Assembly (NCBI RefSeq): GCF_040361435.1
Contig: NZ_APNL01000004.1
Location: forward strand, 124,001 to 188,000
Source of the DNA: Salinisphaera sp002433465
Lineage (GTDB): Bacteria; Pseudomonadota; Gammaproteobacteria; Nevskiales; Salinisphaeraceae
DNA length: 64,000 nt
Direction of reading: 5' to 3'
Below, one piece after another: positions 51,915-60,008 of the stretch. Below the pieces are notes generated by a model. That model was not told where the DNA came from. It saw nothing but the letters and a program-made list of their open reading frames with translations, and did no database searches. The position numbers were made by a program, and so were the translations under genes. Every line of letters begins with the position of its first letter. Positions within the stretch are counted from its first letter, which is position 1.

Positions 51915-52594
51915 CGGCACAAACGTTGTTCGTGACCGGCACCGACACCGGTATCGGCAAGACGCGTGTCGCGGTCGCCCTGCTGCACGGGCTGCGGGCC
52001 GCGGGTTTTTCTGCGGTGGGCTACAAGCCGGTGGCCAGCGGCTGTGAAGCCACGGCCGCGGGATTGCGCAACGAGGACGCGTTGGCGCTACAGGCCGCGA
52101 GCACGCCGGGCTGGGGCTACGACGCCATCAATCCGATCGCGCTCGCCGAGCCCATTGCTCCACATATCGCCGCGGCCGATGCCGGGGTGATGATCGATAG
52201 CGACGTACTGGACGACGGCCACGCGCGTCTGGCGGCGGCCAGCGACTGGGTGGTGGTCGAAGGCGCGGGCGGCTGGCACGTGCCGCTGGGCGCGCATACC
52301 GATTTCGCCGAATGGGTGAGCGGCCACCGCTGGCCGACGCTTCTGGTGGTCGGCATGCGCCTGGGGTGCGTCAATCATGCCGTGCTCAGCGCCCGTGCGA
52401 TCGGCGCCGCTACGCCGCTGGTGGGCTGGGTCGCGAATACGTTGCCGCCGATTCAGCCTCGCCTCGAAGAAAACATCGCCTGCCTGGAACAGGCGATCAC
52501 CGCGCCGCTTTGCGCGCGCGTGGCCTGCGATCCGCGCGCTGATCTGGCGCTGAATCCCTTGCCGTGGCTCGTGCGTATGAGAGAGCGTGAATAA
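51911..52594 (+). CDS. bioD: Dethiobiotin synthetase
   Basis: An ATP-dependent ureido-ring synthesis enzyme of 227 residues. The P-loop FVTGTDTGIGKTRVAVALL is at the N-terminus, followed by the substrate lysine region GYKPVASGC and the metal/ATP region VVVEGAGGWHVPLG. GMRLGCVNHAVLSARAI, conserved in BioD, is near residue 155. It is the last gene of bioBFHD. bioA (DAPA aminotransferase) is not in the window and must lie elsewhere. Confidence 0.96.
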   Translation: MTAQTLFVTGTDTGIGKTRVAVALLHGLRAAGFSAVGYKPVASGCEATAAGLRNEDALALQAASTPGWGYDAINPIALAEPIAPHIAAADAGVMIDSDVLDDGHARLAAASDWVVVEGAGGWHVPLGAHTDFAEWVSGHRWPTLLVVGMRLGCVNHAVLSARAIGAATPLVGWVANTLPPIQPRLEENIACLEQAITAPLCARVACDPRADLALNPLPWLVRMRERE

Positions 52595-52658
52595 AGGCTG
52601 AATCGTTTGCCAGCACAATAGCGCTTCGCATAAACTCTCGGCCGGAGGACACGGCGGG

Positions 52659-53177
52659 ATGTCGAGTCGATACGAAACCAACGAACCCATGCGCCGGTTG
52701 GTCATCGCCCCGAACGGGTCGCTGTCGGTCGCGCAGGCTCAATGGTTTTTTATCGGCATGTGTAGCGTGTCATTCGGTATCGCGGCCTTCATGACAGTGT
52801 TCGGTTTATGGCTGATATGGCCGTTCGCCGGGCTGGAGATGGCCGCGCTTGGGGCGGGTCTTTACCTGAGTTTGCGCGACAATGGTTACCGCGAGGTCAT
52901 ATCGGTATTCGAGGATCGTATCGAGGTCGAAGCTGGCCTGAACGAACCCGAGCGGCGCTGGGAGTTCCCGCGCCTGCTGACCCAAGTCCGGCTGAGTCCG
53001 GGCGTGTATCGGAACAGTCCGTCACGCTTGCTGTTAACCCGTCATGGCCACGGCTGTGAGCTGGGTCGCTGCCTGAGCGAGGAAGAACGGGAGAAGGTTG
53101 CCCAGAGGCTCAAGTCGTGGGTGACCGCGCCGCAGCTGTCGTCATCGCGCGACGACCGCCGGCAACGTGTTTTATAG
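52659..53177 (+). CDS. DUF2244 domain-containing membrane protein
   Basis: A 172-residue protein with two closely spaced membrane helices (about residues 26-49 and 53-70; FFIGMCSVSFGIAAFMTVFG and WPFAGLEMAALGAGLYLSL) and a cytosolic beta-rich C-terminus (VISVFEDRIEVEAG, RRWEFPRLLTQVRLSPG). It matches DUF2244, which often sits next to cytochrome oxidase genes in proteobacteria. The molecular role is unknown, though cox assembly has been suggested. It ends 9 bp before coxB, which implies cotranscription. Confidence 0.88.
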   Translation: MSSRYETNEPMRRLVIAPNGSLSVAQAQWFFIGMCSVSFGIAAFMTVFGLWLIWPFAGLEMAALGAGLYLSLRDNGYREVISVFEDRIEVEAGLNEPERRWEFPRLLTQVRLSPGVYRNSPSRLLLTRHGHGCELGRCLSEEEREKVAQRLKSWVTAPQLSSSRDDRRQRVL

Positions 53178-53186
53178 AGAGCGATT

Positions 53187-54617
53187 ATGAATAAAATCAG
53201 CATTCTGTCTCGATCGGGCCTGGTCGCGCTGGGGGCGTTGGCCATGTCGCCGGCGCATGCGGCGTGGACGCTCAACATGAACGAGGGCGTGACCGACCTG
53301 ACGAGCAAGGTCTTTGGCCTGCACATGCTGATTTTCTGGATCTGCGTGGTCATCGGCATCGGCGTATTCGGCGTGATGCTCTATTCGGTGATCGTGCATC
53401 GCAAGTCGCGCGGCTTCGAGGCATCGCATTTCCATGAGTCGACGGTGGTGGAAATCGCCTGGACCGTCGTGCCGTTCATCATTCTCATCGCGGTGGCGAT
53501 CCCGGCCGCCGGAACGCTGCTTCAGATCGAGGATTCCAGCAATCCCGACATGACGATTCGTGTGACCGGCCATCAGTGGCTGTGGGAATACGATTACGTC
53601 GATGCCGACGTGCATTTCTTCAGCCGTCTCGACCGTGATAGCGACAACGCGCGTCGTCTCAACTCCGGTATCGATCCGAACACGGTCGAGAACTACCTTC
53701 GCAACGTCGACAACCCGATGGTGGTGCCGGTCGATACCAAGGTGCGCCTGCTGCTGACCGCCAGCGACGTCATCCACTCCTGGTGGGTGCCGGAGCTCGG
53801 TGGCAAGAAGGACGCCATCCCCGGCTATATCAACGATATGTGGTTCCAGGCCAACAAGCCGGGCGTCTACCGCGGTCAGTGCGCCGAGCTGTGTGGCCGC
53901 GGCCATGCCTTCATGCCGATCGTGGTGAAGGTGGTATCGCAGAGCGACTACGATGCCTGGGTACGTGAACAGGGCGGTAACCCGAATTCCGATTCCGAGC
54001 TTGCCACCGGTCAGCCGAGCACGAACGAAGCCAACGCCGAGGCGCAGACTTCGGCCGACGAAAGTGCGACCGCCGGCAATGCGACCGAAGCGCGGACCGA
54101 GGACGGCAGCACCAACGATCCGCAGGCCGCCGAAGAGAGCATCGTCGGCACCGGCGAATCGGATAACGAAGGTGCCGACGACGCCGAAGCACGCGAGGCC
54201 GAAGCGTCCGACGACCGTGGTTCGCCGAAGGTGCCGGATCCGGATCAGGAGGACCAGTCGTCGGCGAGCGATAGCGAACAGCAGGATGGCTCGGCCGCCG
54301 CGGGCGACGAAATGTCGCGCGATGCGCTCATGAGCCAGGGCAAGGAAGTCTACGGCAACCTGTGTGCCGCCTGTCATCAGCCGGACGGCAGCGGCATGCC
54401 CGCGGCCGGTTTCCCGGCGATGAAGGGCAGTGCGGTCGCGACCGGCGATGTCGACACGCACATTAGTCAGATTCTCAATGGCAAGGGCGCGATGCCGCCG
54501 TACAAGGGCACGCTCGACGACAAGCAGATAGCAGCGGTTGTGACGTATGAGCGCAACGCATTTGGTAACGATACCGGCGACGTGGTGCAGCCTTCCCAGG
54601 TTGCGGCGCAGCGATAA
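53187..54617 (+). CDS. coxB: Cytochrome c oxidase subunit II with fused cytochrome c domain
   Basis: Accepts electrons at the CuA centre. The signal peptide (to about AHA, residue 27) is followed by two membrane helices. The cupredoxin domain has the CuA ligands in DVIHSWWVPELG and YRGQCAELCGRGHAFM. An acidic linker spans residues 263-375 (31 Asp/Glu against 4 Arg/Lys). The C-terminal cytochrome c domain carries heme motif CAACH at residues 393-397 and an axial-ligand Met probably in GAMPPYKG. The total is 476 residues, longer than the usual fused form because of the linker. It starts the cox operon proper, 34 bp before coxA. Confidence 0.97.
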   Translation: MNKISILSRSGLVALGALAMSPAHAAWTLNMNEGVTDLTSKVFGLHMLIFWICVVIGIGVFGVMLYSVIVHRKSRGFEASHFHESTVVEIAWTVVPFIILIAVAIPAAGTLLQIEDSSNPDMTIRVTGHQWLWEYDYVDADVHFFSRLDRDSDNARRLNSGIDPNTVENYLRNVDNPMVVPVDTKVRLLLTASDVIHSWWVPELGGKKDAIPGYINDMWFQANKPGVYRGQCAELCGRGHAFMPIVVKVVSQSDYDAWVREQGGNPNSDSELATGQPSTNEANAEAQTSADESATAGNATEARTEDGSTNDPQAAEESIVGTGESDNEGADDAEAREAEASDDRGSPKVPDPDQEDQSSASDSEQQDGSAAAGDEMSRDALMSQGKEVYGNLCAACHQPDGSGMPAAGFPAMKGSAVATGDVDTHISQILNGKGAMPPYKGTLDDKQIAAVVTYERNAFGNDTGDVVQPSQVAAQR

Positions 54618-54651
54618 GTAGACCGCCCGCACGGCGGTTCAGGAGTTTGCG

Positions 54652-56283
54652 ATGAGCACTGTCAATCCGACTGATACCCACCACGATCATCACGATCACC
54701 ACCACGGTCCGGTTACCCTGGCCGACGGCGTGTGGCCCTGGATGAAGCGCTGGATCGGTACGACCAACCACAAGGATCTGGGTACGCTGTACCTGATCTT
54801 TTCGTTCACGATGCTGTTTATCGGCGGCCTGATGTCGCTGGTGATTCGTGCCGAGTTGTTCGCGCCGGGCATTCAGTTCGTCGATCCCGGTTTCTACAAC
54901 GAGATGATCACCCTGCACGCGCTGGTGATGATCTTCGGCGGCGTCATGCCTGCCTTCGTGGGCCTGGCCAACTGGATGGTGCCGATGATGATCGGCTGCT
55001 CCGATCTGGCGCTGCCGCGCGTGAACAACTGGGGTTTCTGGATCCTGCCGTTCGCCTTCACCATGCTGCTGGGTACGCTGTTCGTCTCCGGCGGGGCGCC
55101 GGCGTCGGGCTGGACCATGTACCCACCGCTGGTCATGCAGACCGGTAACGCGCTGCCGCTGATGGTGTTCGCCATCCATCTGGCCGGTATTTCGTCGATC
55201 ACCGGTGCCATCAATATCGTGGTCACCATCCTGAACATGCGCGCGCCGGACATGCCGCTGCTCAAGATGCCGCTGTTCGTATGGACCTGGCTGATCACCG
55301 CCTATCTGCTGATCGCGGTCATGCCGGTGCTGGCGGGGGCGGTCACCATGATCCTGACCGATCACTTCTTCGGCACCACCTTCTTCGACGCCGCCGGCGG
55401 CGGCGACCCGGTGCTGTTCCAGCATATCTTCTGGTTCTTCGGGCACCCAGAGGTCTACATCATGATTCTGCCGGCCTTCGGCATTGTCTCCACGATCATC
55501 CCGGCCTTCGCGCGCAAGCCGCTGTTCGGGCATGACTCGATGGTGTATGCCGTGGCCTCGATCGCGTTCCTGTCGTTCATCGTCTGGGCGCACCACATGT
55601 TCACGGTGGGCATGCCGGTCTCGGCCGAACTGTTCTTCATGTTCGCGACCATGCTCATCGCCGTGCCCACGGGCGTGAAGGTGTTCAACTGGGTCGCCAC
55701 CATGTGGCGCGGCTCGATGACCTTCGAAACGCCGATGCTGTTTGCCCTCGGCTTCGTGGTGCTGTTCACCATCGGCGGCTTTTCCGGGCTGATGCTCGCG
55801 CTCACGCCGGTGGACTTCCAGTATCACGATTCCTACTTCGTGGTGGCCCATTTCCACTACGTGCTGGTGCCGGGTGCGATCTTCTCCATCATCGCCGCGA
55901 TCTACTACTGGATTCCGAAGTGGACCGGCGTGATGTACAACGAAAAGCTCGGCCAGTTCCACTTCTGGTGGAGCGCGATCTGGATCAACGTCCTGTTCTT
56001 CCCGCAGCACTTCCTGGGTCTGGCCGGCATGCCGCGCCGTATCCCGGACTACGCCACCCAGTTCACCGACTTCAACGTCATTTCGTCGATCGGCGCGCTG
56101 ATGTTCTTTCTCGGGCAGTTCGTGTTCATCTACAACATGATCATGTGTATGCGTGGTTCGGGTAAGAAAGCCACGGGTCGCGTCTGGGAAGGCGCCCGCG
56201 GGCTCGAGTGGACGGTGCCCTCGCCGGCGCCGTACCACACCTTCGAGCAGCCGCCGAAGATCGACCCGCGCGAGCTGGCGTAA
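54652..56283 (+). CDS. coxA: Cytochrome c oxidase subunit I
   Basis: The catalytic subunit of the aa3-type oxidase, 543 residues with 12 membrane helices. Metal ligands are visible: MITLHALVMIFGG (low-spin heme a His), the CuB His and cross-linked Tyr in WFFGHPEVYIMILP, the two CuB His in WAHHMFTVG, and the heme ligands in VVAHFHYVLV. The K- and D-channel regions appear complete. The N-terminal tail is His-rich (HHDHHDHHH), which may bind metal but is not conserved in the family. AGGAG precedes the ATG. Confidence 0.98.
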   Translation: MSTVNPTDTHHDHHDHHHGPVTLADGVWPWMKRWIGTTNHKDLGTLYLIFSFTMLFIGGLMSLVIRAELFAPGIQFVDPGFYNEMITLHALVMIFGGVMPAFVGLANWMVPMMIGCSDLALPRVNNWGFWILPFAFTMLLGTLFVSGGAPASGWTMYPPLVMQTGNALPLMVFAIHLAGISSITGAINIVVTILNMRAPDMPLLKMPLFVWTWLITAYLLIAVMPVLAGAVTMILTDHFFGTTFFDAAGGGDPVLFQHIFWFFGHPEVYIMILPAFGIVSTIIPAFARKPLFGHDSMVYAVASIAFLSFIVWAHHMFTVGMPVSAELFFMFATMLIAVPTGVKVFNWVATMWRGSMTFETPMLFALGFVVLFTIGGFSGLMLALTPVDFQYHDSYFVVAHFHYVLVPGAIFSIIAAIYYWIPKWTGVMYNEKLGQFHFWWSAIWINVLFFPQHFLGLAGMPRRIPDYATQFTDFNVISSIGALMFFLGQFVFIYNMIMCMRGSGKKATGRVWEGARGLEWTVPSPAPYHTFEQPPKIDPRELA

Positions 56284-56301
56284 GCGGGCGGGCTGCTCGT
56301 C

Positions 56302-56400
56302 ATGTCGCCCAAACGCAAGAACGCGCTGCTCGCGATCGCCCTGGCGGGCATCGCGGTCGGCGTGTACGTCGCCTTCTTCTTCGAGATGGCGGCACGCTAG
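56302..56400 (+). CDS. Small single-helix membrane peptide in the cox operon
   Basis: A 32-residue frame beginning 18 bp after coxA: a basic N-terminus (MSPKRKN), one hydrophobic helix (about residues 8-26: ALLAIALAGIAVGVYVAFF) and a short tail. It resembles the small proteins annotated as cytochrome oxidase small assembly protein between coxA and cox11 in other proteobacteria. Cox11 (ctaG) is expected here but is missing. Only 221 bp separate coxA from coxC. No strong ribosome site is present, so translation may be coupled. Existence as a protein is likely but unproven. Confidence 0.6.
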   Translation: MSPKRKNALLAIALAGIAVGVYVAFFFEMAAR

Positions 56401-56504
56401 CCGAAAGTAGTCAGGGGAGAGGGGCGCGCTGCGGCGTGCCCTGCAACGGCCGAGCCCTTCAACCGGGCGTAAGGCAGCAAGAATAGAAGCAAGGATCGAT
56501 CGTT

Positions 56505-57383
56505 ATGGCCACGCATACCAGCGAACACCACAAGTATTACGTACCGGAACCGTCGCCGTGGCCGTTCATGCTCACGGTTGCGCTGTTCCTCATGCTGGGC
56601 GCGGCCGGCTTCTGGCTGAACGGCCATACCGGGGTGGCGCCATACCTGGCCGCCATTGGCCTGGCGATGGTGCTGGTCATGGTGTTCATCTGGTTTCGGG
56701 ACGTCGTGCATGAAAACCGCACGGGCGCCTACGGGGTCCAGGAAGATCGTACCTACCGCTACGCGATGATGTGGTTCATCTTCTCCGAGGTGATGTTCTT
56801 CGCGGCATTCTTCGGGGCCCTGTTCTATACCCGCATGATCGCGCTGCCGTGGCTGAACGGCGAGGGCGAGAAGTTCTTCACCAACGTCTATCTGTGGCCC
56901 CAGTTCGAGGGCGCATGGCCGACCAACGGCCCGGGCAATATTGGCGGCGAGTTCGAAACCGTCAACGCCTGGCACCTGCCGCTGATCAATACGCTGCTGC
57001 TGCTGACCTCGTCGGTGACCATCACCTGGGCCCACTGGGGCCTGAAAGAGGACAACCGCTGGAAGCTTTGCCTGGGCCTGGCTGCCACGGCCGCGCTAGG
57101 CGCCTTCTTTCTGTACTGGCAGGCGGTCGAGTATATCGAGGCGTACGAGCATCTCGGTCTGACCCTGGGTTCGGGCATCTACGGCTCGACCTTCTTCCTG
57201 CTGACCGGCTTTCACGGCATGCATGTGACGCTGGGCACGATCATGCTCATCGTTATTCTTCTGCGCTGTCTGAAGGGCCACTTCAGTTCCCATGACCACT
57301 TCGGCTTCGAGGCCGTCGCCTGGTATTGGCATTTTGTCGACGTGGTCTGGCTCGGCCTGTTTATCTTCGTCTATATCCTTTGA
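56505..57383 (+). CDS. coxC: Cytochrome c oxidase subunit III
   Basis: A 292-residue integral membrane subunit with seven helices. It shows the family stretches EPSPWPFMLTVALFLMLGA, YAMMWFIFSEVMFFAAFFGA, NTLLLLTSSVTITWAH and STFFLLTGFHGMHVTLG. The glutamate of IFSEVMFF is the conserved acidic residue of the lipid/proton pocket. It stabilises the catalytic core rather than carrying redox centres. The ATG at 56505 follows AAGGATCG. A GC-rich hairpin lies downstream. Confidence 0.97.
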   Translation: MATHTSEHHKYYVPEPSPWPFMLTVALFLMLGAAGFWLNGHTGVAPYLAAIGLAMVLVMVFIWFRDVVHENRTGAYGVQEDRTYRYAMMWFIFSEVMFFAAFFGALFYTRMIALPWLNGEGEKFFTNVYLWPQFEGAWPTNGPGNIGGEFETVNAWHLPLINTLLLLTSSVTITWAHWGLKEDNRWKLCLGLAATAALGAFFLYWQAVEYIEAYEHLGLTLGSGIYGSTFFLLTGFHGMHVTLGTIMLIVILLRCLKGHFSSHDHFGFEAVAWYWHFVDVVWLGLFIFVYIL

Positions 57384-57424
57384 ACGGATAGGGCGAACCT
57401 CGCCGAAGCAATCGCAGCCTGATC

Positions 57425-57449
57425 CGGGCGGCCCGACGCGGGCCGCCCG
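57425..57449 (+). terminator. Probable terminator after coxC
   Basis: A perfect 11-bp GC-only stem (CGGGCGGCCCG / CGGGCCGCCCG) with a 3-nt loop lies 41 bp past the coxC stop. The following TTGTCGTTG is only moderately T-rich. It also faces the end of the DUF2909 gene, so it may serve both strands. Confidence 0.65.
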
Positions 57450-57472
57450 TTGTCGTTGCGATGCAAGGTCGG

Positions 57473-57679
57473 CTACTGGCCGAGATTGTGCGGCTGTACG
57501 ATACCGGTTAAATAACCGAGCACCAGCAGGCCGATCAGCGCCAGCGACAGGCCGATTCGCCACGTCAGGGCCTTGACCGTGCGTCTGGTATCGCCGCTGT
57601 CGCGTACGAGAAACACCAGTCCCGACCCCAGGGCCGCGATGATGGCGAACAGGAACACGACGATGAATATCTTGACCAT
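57473..57679 (-). CDS. DUF2909 family twin-transmembrane protein
   Basis: A 68-residue protein with two membrane helices (about residues 3-24 and 40-60; IFIVVFLFAIIAALGSGLVF and IGLSLALIGLLVLGYLTG) joined by a charged loop with RDSGDTRRTVKAL. It matches the DUF2909 twin-transmembrane family that sits on the opposite strand between coxC and SURF1 in many gammaproteobacteria. The role is unknown. Its ATG abuts the SURF1 ATG with no gap, so each gene's upstream control lies inside the other. Confidence 0.85.
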   Translation of the reverse strand: MVKIFIVVFLFAIIAALGSGLVFLVRDSGDTRRTVKALTWRIGLSLALIGLLVLGYLTGIVQPHNLGQ

Positions 57680-58420
57680 ATGCGCTTAGGGCGCTATCGG
57701 TTCGCGCCCCCTTTGTGGGGTTGGGTGATCGTACTGTTAGGCATGGCCGCGTTGTCCAGCCTCGGCATTTGGCAGATACAGCGCGGCGAGAGCAAGCAGG
57801 CGATGCTAGCGCAGCGCCAGGCTGCCGGCAAAAGCCCGGCACGGGACTTTCTTGAGGTCGAGCGTGGCCTGGACGGCGCGACGCCAGCCTATGGGCTTCG
57901 TTACACGCTGACCGGGCGTTTGGATGCGCACCGGCAGGTGCTGTTCGATAATCAGGTGCGCAACGAGCGAATCGGCTATCACGTGTGGACACCGCTGGTA
58001 CTGGCCAACGGTCGACGGGTGATGGTCGACCGCGGCTGGGTGCCGCTCGGCCCCGGCGGGCGCGCCGAGCCCCCGGATCCGGCGGCGCCTGCCGGTGAAG
58101 TCACGATGAAGGGTGTCTGGCGCGATCTGCCGCGGCCGGGCATGCGCTTGGGCGGCGACGCGGCGTGTCGGCTCGAGGGTTGGCCCCGGGTGCTCAACTA
58201 TCCCGACATCGAGCAGCTGCGCTGCCAGTACGAAGGCGATGTTGCCAACGGGCTGTTGCTGCTCGACGAGGCGGATCCGCGCGGATTTGCCCGCAACTGG
58301 CAGAACCAGTTCGAGCAGATGCCGCCCGTGCGTCATTTTGGCTATGCGCTGCAGTGGTTCGCCATGGCGTGCGCGGTGGCGGTGATTTTCGTGGTTCTGA
58401 ATTTAAGGCGTATCCGATGA
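57680..58420 (+). CDS. SURF1 family cytochrome oxidase assembly protein
   Basis: A 246-residue inner-membrane protein that helps place heme a into CoxA. The N-terminal helix (PLWGWVIVLLGMAALSSLGIW) carries the conserved G-x-W-Q-x2-R (GIWQIQRGESK). A periplasmic domain contains YTLTGRLDAHRQVLFDNQ, VWTPLVLANGRRVMVDRGWVPLG and the C-terminal HFGYALQWFAMA helix. These are hallmark SURF1 stretches. It overlaps the Sco-like gene by 4 bp. Confidence 0.94.
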   Translation: MRLGRYRFAPPLWGWVIVLLGMAALSSLGIWQIQRGESKQAMLAQRQAAGKSPARDFLEVERGLDGATPAYGLRYTLTGRLDAHRQVLFDNQVRNERIGYHVWTPLVLANGRRVMVDRGWVPLGPGGRAEPPDPAAPAGEVTMKGVWRDLPRPGMRLGGDAACRLEGWPRVLNYPDIEQLRCQYEGDVANGLLLLDEADPRGFARNWQNQFEQMPPVRHFGYALQWFAMACAVAVIFVVLNLRRIR

Positions 58421-58989
58421 CGACAAAGACACGCGCGCGTCTCAAGCTGCTTGGCGTGATGATGGTTTTCGTGGGCCCGCTGGCGTTGGCCTATGTGCTC
58501 TATTACGGCCTGTCGTATGGCGCGGCGGGCACCAACGGCGGTACGTTGATCGACCCGGCCAAGCGCGTGCCCAACATCACGCTTACGGATGCGGCCGGCG
58601 AAACCGTGCCCAGCGGTGCCCTGTTCGAGCAGAAATGGACGATCCTGCAGGTCGCCCCCGGTGGCTGCGACGATGCATGCGTCGAGTCGTTGAAGGAAAC
58701 GCGCCAGATCCGCGCGCTGCTGCACCGCCGCGCCACGCGGGTGCAGCGGATACTGCTTACCGATTCACAGACCCTGCCGGCCATGCCGGAACAGCCCGAC
58801 CTGAGTCTCTATCGCGGGCCGCTGGATGACTTTCGTGCGATGTTCGAAAGCCAGGATGCAGCCACGCCGGGCACGGTCTACCTGGTCGATCCGCTGGGCA
58901 ACTGGATGCTTTACTATCCGCCCGGCGGCGATGGCTCGGCGCTGTTCAAGGACGTCAAGCACCTGCTCAAGCTCTCCCATATCGGTTAG
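58417..58989 (+). CDS. Membrane-anchored thioredoxin-like protein with a C-x3-C motif (Sco-like, putative Cox assembly factor)
   Basis: A 190-residue protein with one N-terminal helix (about residues 10-32: LLGVMMVFVGPLALAYVLYY) and a periplasmic thioredoxin-like domain. The motif GGCDDACVES gives the C-x3-C of Sco copper chaperones, and LVDPLGNWMLYYPPGGDG fits the later strand of that fold. Overall similarity to classical Sco1 is low. Homologues at this place in other cox clusters are usually called hypothetical. Because no cox11 or typical sco1 is in the cluster, it may deliver copper, but that is inference. The ATG overlaps the SURF1 stop (ATGA). Confidence 0.75.
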   Translation: MTTKTRARLKLLGVMMVFVGPLALAYVLYYGLSYGAAGTNGGTLIDPAKRVPNITLTDAAGETVPSGALFEQKWTILQVAPGGCDDACVESLKETRQIRALLHRRATRVQRILLTDSQTLPAMPEQPDLSLYRGPLDDFRAMFESQDAATPGTVYLVDPLGNWMLYYPPGGDGSALFKDVKHLLKLSHIG

Positions 58990-59003
58990 ACCGGGACACT
59001 GTC

Positions 59004-60008
59004 ATGACGCGTTTTCGTCTCACTTTGATTACGATCTGCCTGACCTTCGTCGTGGTGACGCTTGGCGCTTTCGTGCGGCTGTCCGACGCCGGGCTCGGTT
59101 GTCCGGACTGGCCGGGCTGCTACGGGCATCTCGACGTGCCGACCGCCGAGGCCGACGTCGCCCGGGCCAATGAACGCTTTGCTCATCGCCCCGTGGAGGC
59201 GCCCAAGGCCTGGAAGGAGATGATTCACCGCTATGCGGCCGGCACCCTCGGTCTGCTGATTCTGGCGATGGCGCTGCTCACCCTCAAACGCACGAGCAAC
59301 CCGCACCAGCAACGAAGACTGCCCTGGGTGATTCTCGCGCTTGTGGTATTTCAGGCGCTGCTGGGCATGTGGACCGTGACTCTGTTGCTCAAGCCGTTGA
59401 TTGTGACCGCTCACTTGCTTGGGGGGATGGCGACGTTCGCTCTGCTGGGCTGGTGCCTGTTTCGCGAGGGCGCCTTGTTCGAAGGCTATGGCCTGGCCAT
59501 GCGGCGCGGTCTGCGTGTCGCGGCCGGCGCCGCGCTGGCTTTGCTGATAGGCCAGATATTCCTCGGCGCCTGGACTTCCACGAACTACGCCGCCATGGCC
59601 TGTCCGGACTTCCCGACCTGCCAGACCTACTGGTGGCCGCCGACCGACTGGTCTACCGCCTTCACCCTCTGGCACGGCCTCGGGATCAACTACGAATACG
59701 GCATCCTCGACAGCGTGCCGCGTGCAACCATTCACTGGGCGCATCGGCTGGGCGCAGTCGCCATCACCGTGGTCATGCTGGGCCTCGCCGGCCTGCTCTG
59801 GCAGCAGGGCAGGGTCGACCGGCGCTGGCGCGGTATGGCCGCGACCCTGATCGCGGCGCTGGCGCTGCAGGTGTCGATCGGTATTTCAGTGGTGGTGTTC
59901 CACCTGCCGCTGCCGGTGGCCGTGGCCCACAACGGAGGCGCTGCCCTGTTATTATTGACGCTCGTTGCCATCAACCACGCAGTCTGGAAAGCGCGCGCTC
60001 ATGTCTAG
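59004..60008 (+). CDS. ctaA: Heme A synthase (COX15/CtaA)
   Basis: Oxidises the C8 methyl of heme O to the formyl group of heme A. It has 334 residues with eight membrane helices. Heme-ligand histidines are visible in MIHRYAAGTLGLL, VTAHLLGGMA, IHWAHRLGAVA and VAVAHNGGAAL. The two cysteine-containing periplasmic loops GLGCPDWPGCYG and AMACPDFPTCQ are typical of the cysteine-bearing class. It lies 14 bp after the Sco-like gene, and its end overlaps ctaB by 8 bp. Confidence 0.95.
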   Translation: MTRFRLTLITICLTFVVVTLGAFVRLSDAGLGCPDWPGCYGHLDVPTAEADVARANERFAHRPVEAPKAWKEMIHRYAAGTLGLLILAMALLTLKRTSNPHQQRRLPWVILALVVFQALLGMWTVTLLLKPLIVTAHLLGGMATFALLGWCLFREGALFEGYGLAMRRGLRVAAGAALALLIGQIFLGAWTSTNYAAMACPDFPTCQTYWWPPTDWSTAFTLWHGLGINYEYGILDSVPRATIHWAHRLGAVAITVVMLGLAGLLWQQGRVDRRWRGMAATLIAALALQVSIGISVVVFHLPLPVAVAHNGGAALLLLTLVAINHAVWKARAHV

